Shown here piece after piece: positions 53,383 through 60,302 of a DNA stretch of 64,000 bases. Position numbers and translations under genes: made by a program. This DNA is from CAWBXL01 sp963837365 (lineage in GTDB: Bacteria > Acidobacteriota > Terriglobia > Terriglobales > Acidobacteriaceae). Positions within the stretch are counted from its first letter, which is position 1; the number at the start of each line of letters is the position of its first letter. The stretch spans positions 132,845 to 196,844 of the forward strand of contig CAWIMW010000007.1 of NCBI GenBank assembly GCA_963837365.1, written 5' to 3'. The notes beneath the pieces are model-generated. The model had not been told where the DNA came from. It was given only the letters and a program-made list of their open reading frames with translations, and did no database searches.

Positions 53383-53982
53383 ATGGGTACAGCCACGGTC
53401 CTCTCCGACACTCTGTTCGGGCGCACTCGTGGGGCCGTGCTGGCAATCCTATACGGCCACATTGGGGAGGGGTTTTATCTGCGCCAGCTAGCTCGCCGGG
53501 CCAATATAGCTCTGGGGCCTGTGCAACGCGAGATACGACAACTGGTTGACGCCGGCCTTGTGACCAGGAAGACGGTTGGCGCCCAAACGCTTTACAGTGC
53601 CAATCAGGAGAGCCCGGTCTTCGCAGAAATTAAGGGCCTGATAACCAAAACCGTAGGTATGCATGACGTCCTCTACGCTGCCCTTCATTCCTTGCGAAAG
53701 AAAATCAATCTCGCCTTCGTGTATGGCTCGATCGCAAGATCCGGTGAAACAGAACGCAGCGATGTTGACCTGATGGTTGTGGGAAGAGTCAGTTTCGATA
53801 ACGTGGTCACAAAACTCACGGACGCGCAGAAGACTCTGAGTCGAGAGATCAACCCGACGGTGTATTCCGTGAGAGAATTCAGAATCAAGGCGCAAGGGAC
53901 TTTCCTCAAGCACGTACTGGCGGACAAAAAACTATTCATCATTGGCGATGAAAATGTCCTTCGAGAGCTGGGTCAAAAATAA
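53383..53982 (+). CDS. Winged-helix nucleotidyltransferase, MNT-like TA component
   Basis: The 199-residue protein has an N-terminal winged helix (FYLRQLARRANIALGPVQRE, LVTRKTVGAQTLYSAN) and a C-terminal minimal nucleotidyltransferase domain (AFVYGSIARSGETERSDVDL, followed by MVVG). The GS..R..SDVD signature carries the two catalytic Asp. In MNT-HEPN modules such proteins modify the HEPN toxin by AMPylation. Here fusion to a winged helix should make it its own repressor. The next gene overlaps its end. The module lies between two copies of the phoD 3' end. Confidence 0.9.
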   Translation: MGTATVLSDTLFGRTRGAVLAILYGHIGEGFYLRQLARRANIALGPVQREIRQLVDAGLVTRKTVGAQTLYSANQESPVFAEIKGLITKTVGMHDVLYAALHSLRKKINLAFVYGSIARSGETERSDVDLMVVGRVSFDNVVTKLTDAQKTLSREINPTVYSVREFRIKAQGTFLKHVLADKKLFIIGDENVLRELGQK

Positions 53983-54409
53983 TTGGCTGGAACAGCGAAA
54001 CAGTGATACCGGGGAGATTGCCCGTCTGCTCGGCCTTGCCGATGGACGCCTTGAAGACTACCGCAAAGCGGTTGCAGGAAAACTATCCTCCGATGTGCAG
54101 CTGGGTTTGGCCTATGATGCAATCCGGATTTCTGCGACGGCTGCGCTGAGGGCAGCCGGATACCGAGTTGTTCGAGGAGGCAGCGAACACTACCGGACTA
54201 TCGAGGCCCTGGAGTTTTCGATTGATCCGCAGAAGAAGATCATTCCTATGCTGGACAAGCTCCGAAAAAAGCGGAACGTGGGCTCGTATGACGATTATGG
54301 GCTGGTCGCGCAAAGCGAAGCAGATTACTGCGGGAAGATGGCGGTACGTGTTCGGCAGGAAGTCGAAGATTGGATTCGCGCGAACCACAAAGACAAGATG
54401 CCAGATTGA
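53954..54409 (+). CDS. HEPN-like partner of the nucleotidyltransferase
   Basis: The 151-residue all-helical protein starts inside the nucleotidyltransferase gene (29-bp overlap; an ATG at 53948 is equally possible). Its KLRKKRNVGSYDDYGLV segment fits the R-x-x-x-N/H-x-x-Y core of HEPN RNase domains, and a QLGLAYDAIRISATAALRAA helix recalls nucleotidyltransferase-substrate HEPN proteins. It would be the toxin or AMPylation target. The assignment depends mainly on context, since the HEPN motif is degenerate. Confidence 0.8.
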   Translation: MSFESWVKNNWLEQRNSDTGEIARLLGLADGRLEDYRKAVAGKLSSDVQLGLAYDAIRISATAALRAAGYRVVRGGSEHYRTIEALEFSIDPQKKIIPMLDKLRKKRNVGSYDDYGLVAQSEADYCGKMAVRVRQEVEDWIRANHKDKMPD

Positions 54410-54412
54410 CCC

Positions 54413-54664
54413 TCCAACCGGGATTTGTCACCGCACTTGTCGTTTGTTGACATGGGCGGCCATGGCTATTCGGTAGTGCACGCAGCAGCGGACCGGCTAG
54501 AGACGGATTTCATCTGCCTGCCGCGTCCCATCGTTCGCCAGGACCAGCCGGATGGCGGACCGATTCTCTATCGGGTTCGACACGCTGCAAAACTCTGGCG
54601 CAAGCACGAACGTCCGAATCTCGAGCAGAAGGTGATAGAAGGCAATCCGGCGTTTTCGATTTAG
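54413..54664 (+). pseudogene. Duplicated C-terminal fragment of phoD
   Basis: This fragment encodes the last 84 residues of PhoD again (HLSFVDMGGHGYSVVHAAAD, then RLETDFICLPRPIVRQD) with few amino-acid differences, and ends with the same stop. It has no domain of its own and no clear ribosome binding site, so it is a non-functional duplication. It lies directly after the HEPN-like gene. Confidence 0.9.
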
Positions 54665-54732
54665 GGATCGGCTAACAGGAAAATCGCTCCCACGTCAGGA
54701 TAGCCAATGCTCTAGAAAATTATCGCTGCGTT
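54413..54732 (+). repeat. phoD 3'-end duplication, copy 2
   Basis: Second copy of 53009-53326. Its right end continues into the 56-bp sequence at 54708-54763 that is repeated at 60511-60566. The HEPN gene stops 4 bp before the left end, so the junction is very close to the module. Confidence 0.9.
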
Positions 54733-54763
54733 AAATCCTATCTCGGTCGCGTGGAGCTCGGCT
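54708..54763. repeat. 56-bp direct repeat flanking the R-M island, left copy
   Basis: Begins TGCTCTAGAAAATTATCGCT and ends in GTGGAGCTCGGCT. It matches 60511-60566 in the same orientation at 55 of 56 positions. Its CTAGAAAATT(A/G)TCGCTG core also occurs after the original phoD stop (near 53310). Confidence 0.85.
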
Positions 54764-54948
54764 CCCTTTGATCATCCCCGAGCTGATTTCACACCCTGCT
54801 TTTTGCTCGTTGTTGAATAACTCGGCGGCTGGCCCCGGCCCCCCCCCGAATTTCCCTGCGGCTCATTGTCACCCCTTTGTCATCTTTTGGACGTGTTAAG
54901 ATTCGATTCGCACAATATCAAATCCTGTCTGTATTGGTGGCGTAGAAA

Positions 54949-56040
54949 ATGAATCTACGGGCAATTGATCTTTTCTGTGGTGCTGGAGGCAGCAGCTGGG
55001 GGGCGCACAGAGCAGGCTTTCAGCTTGTGGCTGGATTTGATGCATGGGAAATCGCTGGTCAGGTCTACTCTGACAACTTTCCAGGTTCGAGCTTCTATCA
55101 TTCGAAACTCGAAGAACTGAACGTGCGTGAGATTTCGAAGTCCGTTGGTCGTGTTGATCTTCTAATGGCCTCGCCAGAGTGTACAAACCACAGCCCCGCT
55201 AAGGGCAATCGACCACGTTGTGAACAAAGTAAAGAGACTGCATTTCAGGTAATACGCTTTGCTCGCGTCATAAGACCACGATGGATCGTTGTTGAGAATG
55301 TGGTCAGCATGCGCAACTGGACTCGTTATGATGATTTCATCTTTGAGTTGAAGCATATGGGTTATTCAGTCTGCCAGCAGGTGCTTAACGCCAAAGATTT
55401 CGGTGTTCCTCAGAGCCGCCGGAGGCTCTTCATCACCTGCGACCGAGAGGCAGAACCGAAGCCGATCACTCCAAAATCACGTGAACACAAAGGCGCAGTA
55501 AACATCATCGATCAAAACGGAACCTATCAGTACACTCCACTGCGGATTGAAACACGTGCAAAGGCGACCCTAGAGAGAGCGGATAGGGCAATTGCGGAAC
55601 TTGGTTCGAAAAAGCCGTTTCTTATCGTTTACTACGGCTCTGATCATGCGGGCGGCTGGCAAAGAATAGATGCGCCCCTACGCACCATTACTACGCTTGA
55701 CCGATTTGCATATGTGAAACCCTCCACATCAGGACACGTTATGCGTATGCTTCAGGTACCTGAACTGCAACTTGCCATGGGGATGCCTAAACGTTTTAAA
55801 TTTCAACATGGTACAAGACGTGATCGAATTCGAATGATTGGCTTACTCGCCATTACGGTGATGGCAAAGGCGGAAACATCGAAATTAAACTTACGGAACT
55901 CAAACATGGCTTTCGCATACTCTTTGCAGACGACGGCCCCGGAATCCCTCCTGAGGACCGGGATCGCGTTTTTGATGCAGAATTCTCACGAAAGCCACAT
56001 GGCATGGGTCTTGGCCTTTTTATTGCCCGAGAAGTCATAG
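54949..56040 (+). CDS. DNA cytosine-5 methyltransferase, C-terminus replaced
   Basis: The protein has motif I (DLFCGAGGSSWG), motif IV in the variant form SPECTNHS (catalytic Cys), motif VI (VVENV), motif VIII (QSRRRLFI), the target-recognition region, motif IX (RTITTLDRFA) and the start of motif X (MRMLQVPELQLAMGMPKRFK). It would methylate cytosine C5 in a specific site. Native sequence stops at RMIG (about 55841), where motif X should read IGNAV. The remaining 67 residues are an out-of-frame translation of a GHKL ATPase fragment. Loss of the end of motif X probably reduces or abolishes activity. The SPECTxHS form is shared with a known methyltransferase subgroup. Confidence 0.88.
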   Translation: MNLRAIDLFCGAGGSSWGAHRAGFQLVAGFDAWEIAGQVYSDNFPGSSFYHSKLEELNVREISKSVGRVDLLMASPECTNHSPAKGNRPRCEQSKETAFQVIRFARVIRPRWIVVENVVSMRNWTRYDDFIFELKHMGYSVCQQVLNAKDFGVPQSRRRLFITCDREAEPKPITPKSREHKGAVNIIDQNGTYQYTPLRIETRAKATLERADRAIAELGSKKPFLIVYYGSDHAGGWQRIDAPLRTITTLDRFAYVKPSTSGHVMRMLQVPELQLAMGMPKRFKFQHGTRRDRIRMIGLLAITVMAKAETSKLNLRNSNMAFAYSLQTTAPESLLRTGIAFLMQNSHESHMAWVLAFLLPEKS

Positions 56041-56129
56041 AAATATACGGCAAGCTTGTCTATCGCGATGATGGTCCATTAAGTGGTGCATGCTTCGAGG
56101 CAAGCTTCGAACAAAGAGTCGGGCTTTAG
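55842..56129 (+). pseudogene. C-terminal fragment of a GHKL (histidine-kinase-type) ATPase
   Basis: In the frame two bases from that of the methyltransferase (preceded by a TGG codon at 55839), this segment reads LTRHYGDGKGGNIEIKLTEL then ILFADDGPGIPPEDRDRVFD and GMGLGLFIAREVIEIYGKL, ending at a TAG. The G1 (DDGPGIP) and G2 (GMGLGLF) boxes of the GHKL fold are clear; the N-box and everything before it are missing. So only about the last 95 residues of a large ATPase remain. A deletion joins it to the methyltransferase. The next gene's ribosome binding site follows directly. Confidence 0.85.
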
Positions 56130-56140
56130 GGAGTGACGGT

Positions 56141-56653
56141 ATGACGCTACAAGTTCTCCTTGTCGAAGACGAGTCAACGGATCTGAAGGCCTATCAGAAG
56201 GACCTTCCCGAAACATTTCAGAAAAATAACGTCAGTGCAACCTACATTGTCACCTTTTCATGCATCCGGGGAAGGAAAAACCAAACGCAGACTACCATTA
56301 AGACTGTGAAGGTAACAGATGTCTTGGGAGAAAAACTTGCGAATGCAAAAAAAGATGAGAAAGGAGCACAGCACAAAAAGCTCGGAAAGTGGACCCGCTC
56401 ACCAGCGCAAACCGACAGACAACCGGAGGGACGGCATTGGTATTTTCCTGCTTTTCTTGAAATCCCGCATCTCTACGTTGACTTGTTGCAGATGGAGAGC
56501 ATTCCATATGGTCAAGTTGCCAATGATTTTGATGCTATAGCCACTCTTGTTGCTCCGTATGCTGAGGCTTTGCAGGCATGCTTTGTAAGTTTTTACGGCA
56601 CTGTCGGTATTCCCAATCTTAAAATGGAAAGCATTGAAGACATGCTCGATTGA
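56141..56653 (+). CDS. Receiver-like N-terminus joined to an unrelated C-terminus (possible deletion chimera)
   Basis: From the ATG at 56141 (AGGGAG upstream) the 170-residue product starts MTLQVLLVEDESTDLKAYQK, like a receiver domain with its acidic pair. It has no phospho-acceptor Asp, Thr or Lys segment. From about residue 36 the sequence changes to a Thr/Lys-rich part, then a C-terminal HWYFPAFLEIPHLYVDLLQM followed by a helical region. The C-terminal part looks like the end of another protein of the same locus type. A natural unusual protein cannot be excluded. It follows the ATPase fragment and converges with the nuclease gene. Confidence 0.55.
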   Translation: MTLQVLLVEDESTDLKAYQKDLPETFQKNNVSATYIVTFSCIRGRKNQTQTTIKTVKVTDVLGEKLANAKKDEKGAQHKKLGKWTRSPAQTDRQPEGRHWYFPAFLEIPHLYVDLLQMESIPYGQVANDFDAIATLVAPYAEALQACFVSFYGTVGIPNLKMESIEDMLD

Positions 56654-56655
56654 CA

Positions 56656-57147
56656 CTAGTGCAACCTTGTCGAATAGCCAAGCGCTTTAGTGCTGTAGGG
56701 AACGTACCACGCAGACATACGCTTGTCCCAACACCTCACCGCCAGGAATTGATCCCACGAGAACTGATGGATGGACCTGAGATCGTGGTCATCGCTCAGA
56801 GCTGCAATTATGAGGAATTCAAATAGCTGCTTGTCGGGCCGATCGCGATCAGGATACACCGTCCCCGTCTTCTTCGCATTAAGGACTGTCTTGATTGAGT
56901 AGCGATCACCGTCTCGTGAAAGAGCGTCCACGTTTTTTGTGCCGGGTGGAGCGGGTTGAAGCTTTGGAAGACCGGGCGTGGCATTGAAATGTGCAACAAC
57001 AAGCCGTTCGCCAACATCACCAACCGTTAGCCTCAGACCGCGACGCCGTACCTCTTTCTCGATCCGGTGACGCAATTGAATAAGGTCGTGATCGAGTAAC
57101 CGGGCAAGCTCAAATAGCACCTGTTGCGACATTTCTTGCGCCTTCAT
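56656..57147 (-). CDS. PD-(D/E)XK-type nuclease, probable restriction endonuclease
   Basis: The 163-residue product contains, in order, GERLVVAHFN (Glu), NVDALSRDGDRYSIKT (Asp, then an IK dipeptide with the catalytic-type Lys), and a C-terminal SWDQFLAVRCWDKRMSAWYV segment. The Glu...Asp...x-x-Lys order fits a PD-(D/E)XK core. I believe this is the family often found beside Dcm and Vsr genes. An in-frame ATG at 57132 has a better AAGG box eight bases upstream and may be the true start (158 residues). It is divergent from vsr and would be the nuclease of this R-M locus. Confidence 0.7.
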   Translation of the reverse strand: MKAQEMSQQVLFELARLLDHDLIQLRHRIEKEVRRRGLRLTVGDVGERLVVAHFNATPGLPKLQPAPPGTKNVDALSRDGDRYSIKTVLNAKKTGTVYPDRDRPDKQLFEFLIIAALSDDHDLRSIHQFSWDQFLAVRCWDKRMSAWYVPYSTKALGYSTRLH

Positions 57148-57162
57148 CGGCGGAATCTTATC

Positions 57163-57585
57163 ATGCGATGGATGGCTGATGTATTGACAAAGGCTCAACG
57201 TAGTTTTTGTATGTCCCAGATACGGGGCAAACATACAACCCCGGAACTTGTGGTGCGGCGAGTAGTTCATTCTCTGGGGTATCGCTACCGTCTCCATGAC
57301 CGCAATCTGCCGGGTTCTCCCGATCTAGTATTCACTTCACGTCGGAAAGTGATATTTGTGCACGGATGCTTTTGGCATCGACACCGCTGCAAATTGGGAA
57401 AGCCAACTCCCACTACTAGACGGAAGTTCTGGATCACTAAGTTGCTTAAGAACAAACAGCGCGACAAGATCATCCGGCGAAAACTTCGCGGAGAGAAGTG
57501 GGATGTGCTTGTTGTGTGGGAATGTCACACGCGAGACACGAGCAAAATGGTCAAGAAGCTAAAGCTATTTTTGGATGGCTCCTAA
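57163..57585 (+). CDS. vsr: Very short patch repair endonuclease (Vsr)
   Basis: The 140-residue protein has the Vsr signatures: MADVLTKAQRSFCMSQIRGK near the start, TPELVVRRVVHSLGYRYRLH, GSPDLVFTSRRKVIFVHGCF with WHRH and CKLG, and a C-terminal LVVWECHT. The nicking-site Asp, the zinc-binding Cys/His residues and the WHRHRC motif are present. Vsr nicks next to T:G mismatches made by deamination of 5-methylcytosine, so it normally accompanies a C5-methyltransferase such as the one at 54949. Start at 57163 (a GGCGGA box upstream) or 57172. It looks intact. Confidence 0.93.
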   Translation: MRWMADVLTKAQRSFCMSQIRGKHTTPELVVRRVVHSLGYRYRLHDRNLPGSPDLVFTSRRKVIFVHGCFWHRHRCKLGKPTPTTRRKFWITKLLKNKQRDKIIRRKLRGEKWDVLVVWECHTRDTSKMVKKLKLFLDGS

Positions 57586-57663
57586 ACGCAGAATCAAATA
57601 AAAACAACTTCCTCCAGTCGGGATGACAGGGGTGGTCTCCATCTCAGGAAAACTGGCGGACAG

Positions 57664-57826
57664 ACGGGACGTTCCCACACTTTTAGTAAGACTGTTAAAC
57701 CCGGTCTTTCCAATATCCAGGCTGCCGGTGTCCGTGGGCGATGGCCAAGATTCTAACCACTGATTTCCGTTCGCGGTAAATCACCGCATAAGGAAAACGG
57801 CGGAGAACAAACTTCCTGGTGTCGAG
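57664..57826. repeat. 163-bp direct repeat, copy 1 (ParE remnant)
   Basis: Matches 60303-60465 in the same orientation with five mismatches. It contains the 3' part of a ParE-type toxin gene on the minus strand. Between 57586 and 58021 there is no intact gene. Confidence 0.85.
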
Positions 57827-57835
57827 GTCACCCGC
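57695..57835 (-). pseudogene. ParE/RelE toxin C-terminal remnant, copy 1
   Basis: The bottom strand reads DTRKFVLRRFPYAVIYRERK, SVVRILAIAHGHRQPGYWKD then RV and stop, an unmistakable ParE-type C-terminus. The first half of the toxin and its antitoxin are missing here. The same fragment recurs at 60334-60465. Confidence 0.85.
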
Positions 57836-58021
57836 CCTCTTGTTTCGCCCCGGCCCTAAGTCAAAAATTTACGGAGTGTCCTAGATTACGGTAGTGACGT
57901 TTGGTAGACCGCTTTTGCCGTGACTGGGCGTCAAGTCAATAAAGTGATTGATTTAAAGGGTTTAATCCCATAATTTCCACAGCTTATCCACAAGTCCGTG
58001 GTATCCTTCGAGAGAGACATT

Positions 58022-58576
58022 ATGCGTTTTGACGAGACAAAAGCTACGCAAGCAGCCGCGTACTTTCTGAAGCTCCGTGGTGGGCGTATGCACTACATAA
58101 AGCTCATCAAGTTGCTTTATCTCTCAGATAGAGAAGCGTTGCTGAGATGGGGGACCTTGGTCACGACCGATCACCATGTGTCCATGAAAAACGGCCCCGT
58201 CACGAGTAATATTCTGAACCTTATTATCGACGAGCAATCCAAACCAACTTGGGAGCAATACATATCTCCCCCGTTGGGTGATTACGAAGTGCAGCTTCTC
58301 AAAGAAGCTCCAGTTAACAAGTTGTCTCGCGCCGAAGAGAAGCTAATGACAGAAATCTTCGAGCAGTTTGGGCACCGTAATCGCTGGGACTTAATTGATA
58401 ACGTCATGCACAAACTTCCAGAGTGGAAAGATCCCGGCACCTCGTCAATTCCGATTAGCGTGGAAGACATATTGATGGGTGAAGGGCATGATCAAGAGGA
58501 GATTAAAGCTGTACGGGCCGAATTGAATGCTTTTGAACGCGAAGAGGCCAAATTCCGGAAAGCCGCTCAAGTATAG
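58022..58576 (+). CDS. Panacea-domain (DUF4065) antitoxin-like protein
   Basis: From the ATG at 58022 the 184-residue product begins MRFDETKATQAAAYFLKLRG and has the Panacea/SocA-like fold marks: HYIKLIKLLYLSDREAL, HHVSMKNGPVTSNILNLI and WEQYISPP. Panacea proteins are antitoxins paired with very diverse toxins. The following gene starts within about 20 bp and encodes a PemK-like small protein, a plausible toxin. The pair lies inside the repeat-flanked island, and AT content here is higher than in flanking genes. Confidence 0.88.
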   Translation: MRFDETKATQAAAYFLKLRGGRMHYIKLIKLLYLSDREALLRWGTLVTTDHHVSMKNGPVTSNILNLIIDEQSKPTWEQYISPPLGDYEVQLLKEAPVNKLSRAEEKLMTEIFEQFGHRNRWDLIDNVMHKLPEWKDPGTSSIPISVEDILMGEGHDQEEIKAVRAELNAFEREEAKFRKAAQV

Positions 58577-58593
58577 GATACGGCGATACCTTC

Positions 58594-58944
58594 ATGTTCG
58601 CCGATGATGAAGATGCAGTCGGCCATCTTCATATAATCATCACTCACCCCAACGAAAAGAACGAAGTCATTACGATTTCCGTAACCTCTTACCGCAAGGG
58701 GATGGATACTATGGTCACCCTCAATAAAGGCGACCACCCTAGAATCACTCATTTGTCGGTATTGGCATTCGCACATGCGTGTATACGAACAATCCCACAG
58801 ATTGAAGCTTTAATGAAAAGCTACGACGCAACGAAAAAAGAGCCCGTAAGCGAAGAAATATTAGAGAGATGCAGAAAAGGCGTAGCGGAATCTGACGCGA
58901 CAGTTAACGAGGTTCGAACATTTCTGGCATTTTTAAAGTCTTAA
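58594..58944 (+). CDS. PemK/MazF-like small protein, putative toxin of the Panacea pair
   Basis: The 116-residue frame reads GHLHIIITHPNEKNEVITIS, then LNKGDHPRITHLSVLAFA and a helical C-terminal part. The order, a short barrel with a GDHPxIxH element, resembles PemK/MazF-like proteins with an SH3-type fold. Codons just before the ATG give GYGDTF, which fits such a domain better, so translation may begin a few codons earlier at an unusual start overlapping the antitoxin stop. The assignment as toxin depends on the Panacea partner. Confidence 0.6.
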   Translation: MFADDEDAVGHLHIIITHPNEKNEVITISVTSYRKGMDTMVTLNKGDHPRITHLSVLAFAHACIRTIPQIEALMKSYDATKKEPVSEEILERCRKGVAESDATVNEVRTFLAFLKS

Positions 58945-59048
58945 TGTTCCGGTTCGGCGTCTGGGAATTCGGGGACAACGGAACGTTCCCAACTTCTTTG
59001 GTCCTCACCTACTCCTTGACATCCCAATCCGCTAGGAAACAAGAGCCC

Positions 59049-59258
59049 ATGAGCGATCTTCGAAGCCAACGAGTGAATCTCTCCGCCGCGGAGAAAGTGG
59101 AACTGCTGGACGCGGTGTGGGAGAGCCTTGAAGCTGACGCGCAGTCACTGACCGAAACGCAGCGGGCGGAGTTGGACTCACGCCTGGCGCGGCACGAAAA
59201 AAATCCTTCCGATGTCATTCCCTGGGAAAAAGTCCGGGGGGGCTGGCCCACCTTTTGA
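59049..59258 (+). CDS. Addiction-module antitoxin of the ParE-partner type, orphan
   Basis: The 69-residue product (LSAAEKVELLDAVWESLEAD, ARHEKNPSDVIPWEKV) resembles the addiction-module component family that neutralises ParE/RelE toxins. No intact toxin follows; sequence after its stop is repeat-derived. The two ParE C-terminal remnants in the island lie on the other strand. Its last residues (GGWPTF) differ from the usual charged end and may be altered by the lost junction. Confidence 0.75.
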   Translation: MSDLRSQRVNLSAAEKVELLDAVWESLEADAQSLTETQRAELDSRLARHEKNPSDVIPWEKVRGGWPTF

Positions 59259-59313
59259 TTTTGATTTGTCCGCCCTCACTATGAGCGCGGCTGCCCCATC
59301 CTTTCCCGGTTTT

Positions 59314-59350
59314 GGAAAGAGCCTGCCCTGAGCTTGCCGAAGGGGTGGGA
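59314..59350. repeat. Dispersed intergenic repeat (CCTGAGCTTGCCGAAGGG type)
   Basis: GCCTGCCCTGAGCTTGCCGA with AGGGGT is a well-known dispersed element, which reads SASSGQALSK on the bottom strand. It fills part of the gap 59259-59590, where no gene is seen. Confidence 0.6.
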
Positions 59351-59590
59351 TAAACTGCTCTCGACCTCTTGAGCTTTTGATTCAATCTTTGCCAGACTCT
59401 TGAGCCGGCAGTACAGATTCCCATCCTTTGAAAGTCGAAGGGATGGGGCAGCCAGCTCTAACATGAGGTAAGCAAAATCAAAAACCATATCCGTCTTCGT
59501 AACGGACGCGCATTTTGGCACTCCTAACCCAAGCTCGTAGGACGCGTCTTTTTGCTTGCATAATGTGCCTGCATTGCCTACAATAAGTGC

Positions 59591-59833
59591 ATGCAATATA
59601 CGGTCCGCAACATACCGAATTCCCTCGATGCCACTCTGCGTCAGCGCGCCCGCGAACAAGGAAAGAGCCTGAACGAGATCGCCATTGAGGCCCTTGCTCG
59701 TGGCGCCGGCGTCAGCGGAGAGCGCGGCCGGCAGCGCGACCTCCGCGACATTGCCGGCACCTGGCGCAAGGACCGTGCCTTCGAGCGCGCGCTGGCGGCG
59801 CAGGACACCATCGACAAGGAACTGTGGCGGTGA
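59591..59833 (+). CDS. FitA/VapB-type (ribbon-helix-helix) antitoxin
   Basis: The 80-residue product begins MQYTVRNIPNSLDATLRQRA, followed by REQGKSLNEIAIEALARG, the ribbon-helix-helix of FitA-like antitoxins. Its C-terminal IAGTWRKDRAFERALAAQDT should wrap the toxin. TTGCAT at 59556 and ATGCAA at 59591 may be operator half-sites. The PIN toxin gene overlaps its 3' end by 10 bp. Confidence 0.92.
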   Translation: MQYTVRNIPNSLDATLRQRAREQGKSLNEIAIEALARGAGVSGERGRQRDLRDIAGTWRKDRAFERALAAQDTIDKELWR

Positions 59834-60213
59834 GACTCGCCCTGGATACGAACCGCTACACCGATCTATGCCGGGGAGTTGCGGAGGTCGTGGAGATTGT
59901 CGAGGCCGCGGATGAAGTCTGGCTTCCCTTCATCGTGCTGGGCGAGTTGCGTGCCGGGTTCGCCGTCGGCACTCAGGGACCGCGCAACGAAGCGGTCCTT
60001 CGGCGCCTCCTTCTCAAGCCGGGAGTGGATGTCGTGTACGCCGACGAGCAGACTACCCATCACTACGCAAGCGTATACCGGCAATTGCGAAGCCAGGGGA
60101 CACCCATCCCCACCAACGACATGTGGATCGCGGCGCTGGCGCTCCAGCATTCGCTGACTTTGTGCGACCGCGACGCCCACTTCGATGTGCTTCCCCAACT
60201 GGCGCGGGTGTAG
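59824..60213 (+). CDS. vapC: PIN-domain toxin (VapC/FitB-like)
   Basis: The 129-residue toxin has PIN acidic residues in LALDTNRYTDL, ELRAGF, NDMWIAALALQH and DRDAHFD. It should be an RNase neutralised by the overlapping antitoxin. The start is GTG at 59824, which overlaps the end of the antitoxin gene. It is unrelated in sequence to the PIN toxin at 46712. Length and motif spacing are normal. Confidence 0.93.
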   Translation: MAVRLALDTNRYTDLCRGVAEVVEIVEAADEVWLPFIVLGELRAGFAVGTQGPRNEAVLRRLLLKPGVDVVYADEQTTHHYASVYRQLRSQGTPIPTNDMWIAALALQHSLTLCDRDAHFDVLPQLARV

Positions 60214-60302
60214 GGAGACTGGCCCAGCTCAGCCGCTGAGTCGGCCTGGCGCCGTCTCCGATGAATGCGCTTGCGAGTTCCGTCGGTGACTTGGCTAACC
60301 AA

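Noticed and set aside
54425..54664. 79-codon open frame after the HEPN-like gene as an independent small gene
   Set aside because: It is a copy of the PhoD C-terminus without its own start signals.
59279..59659. 126-codon minus-strand frame in the gap before the FitA/PIN pair
   Set aside because: Composed of dispersed-repeat sequence and the antisense of the antitoxin promoter; no domain.
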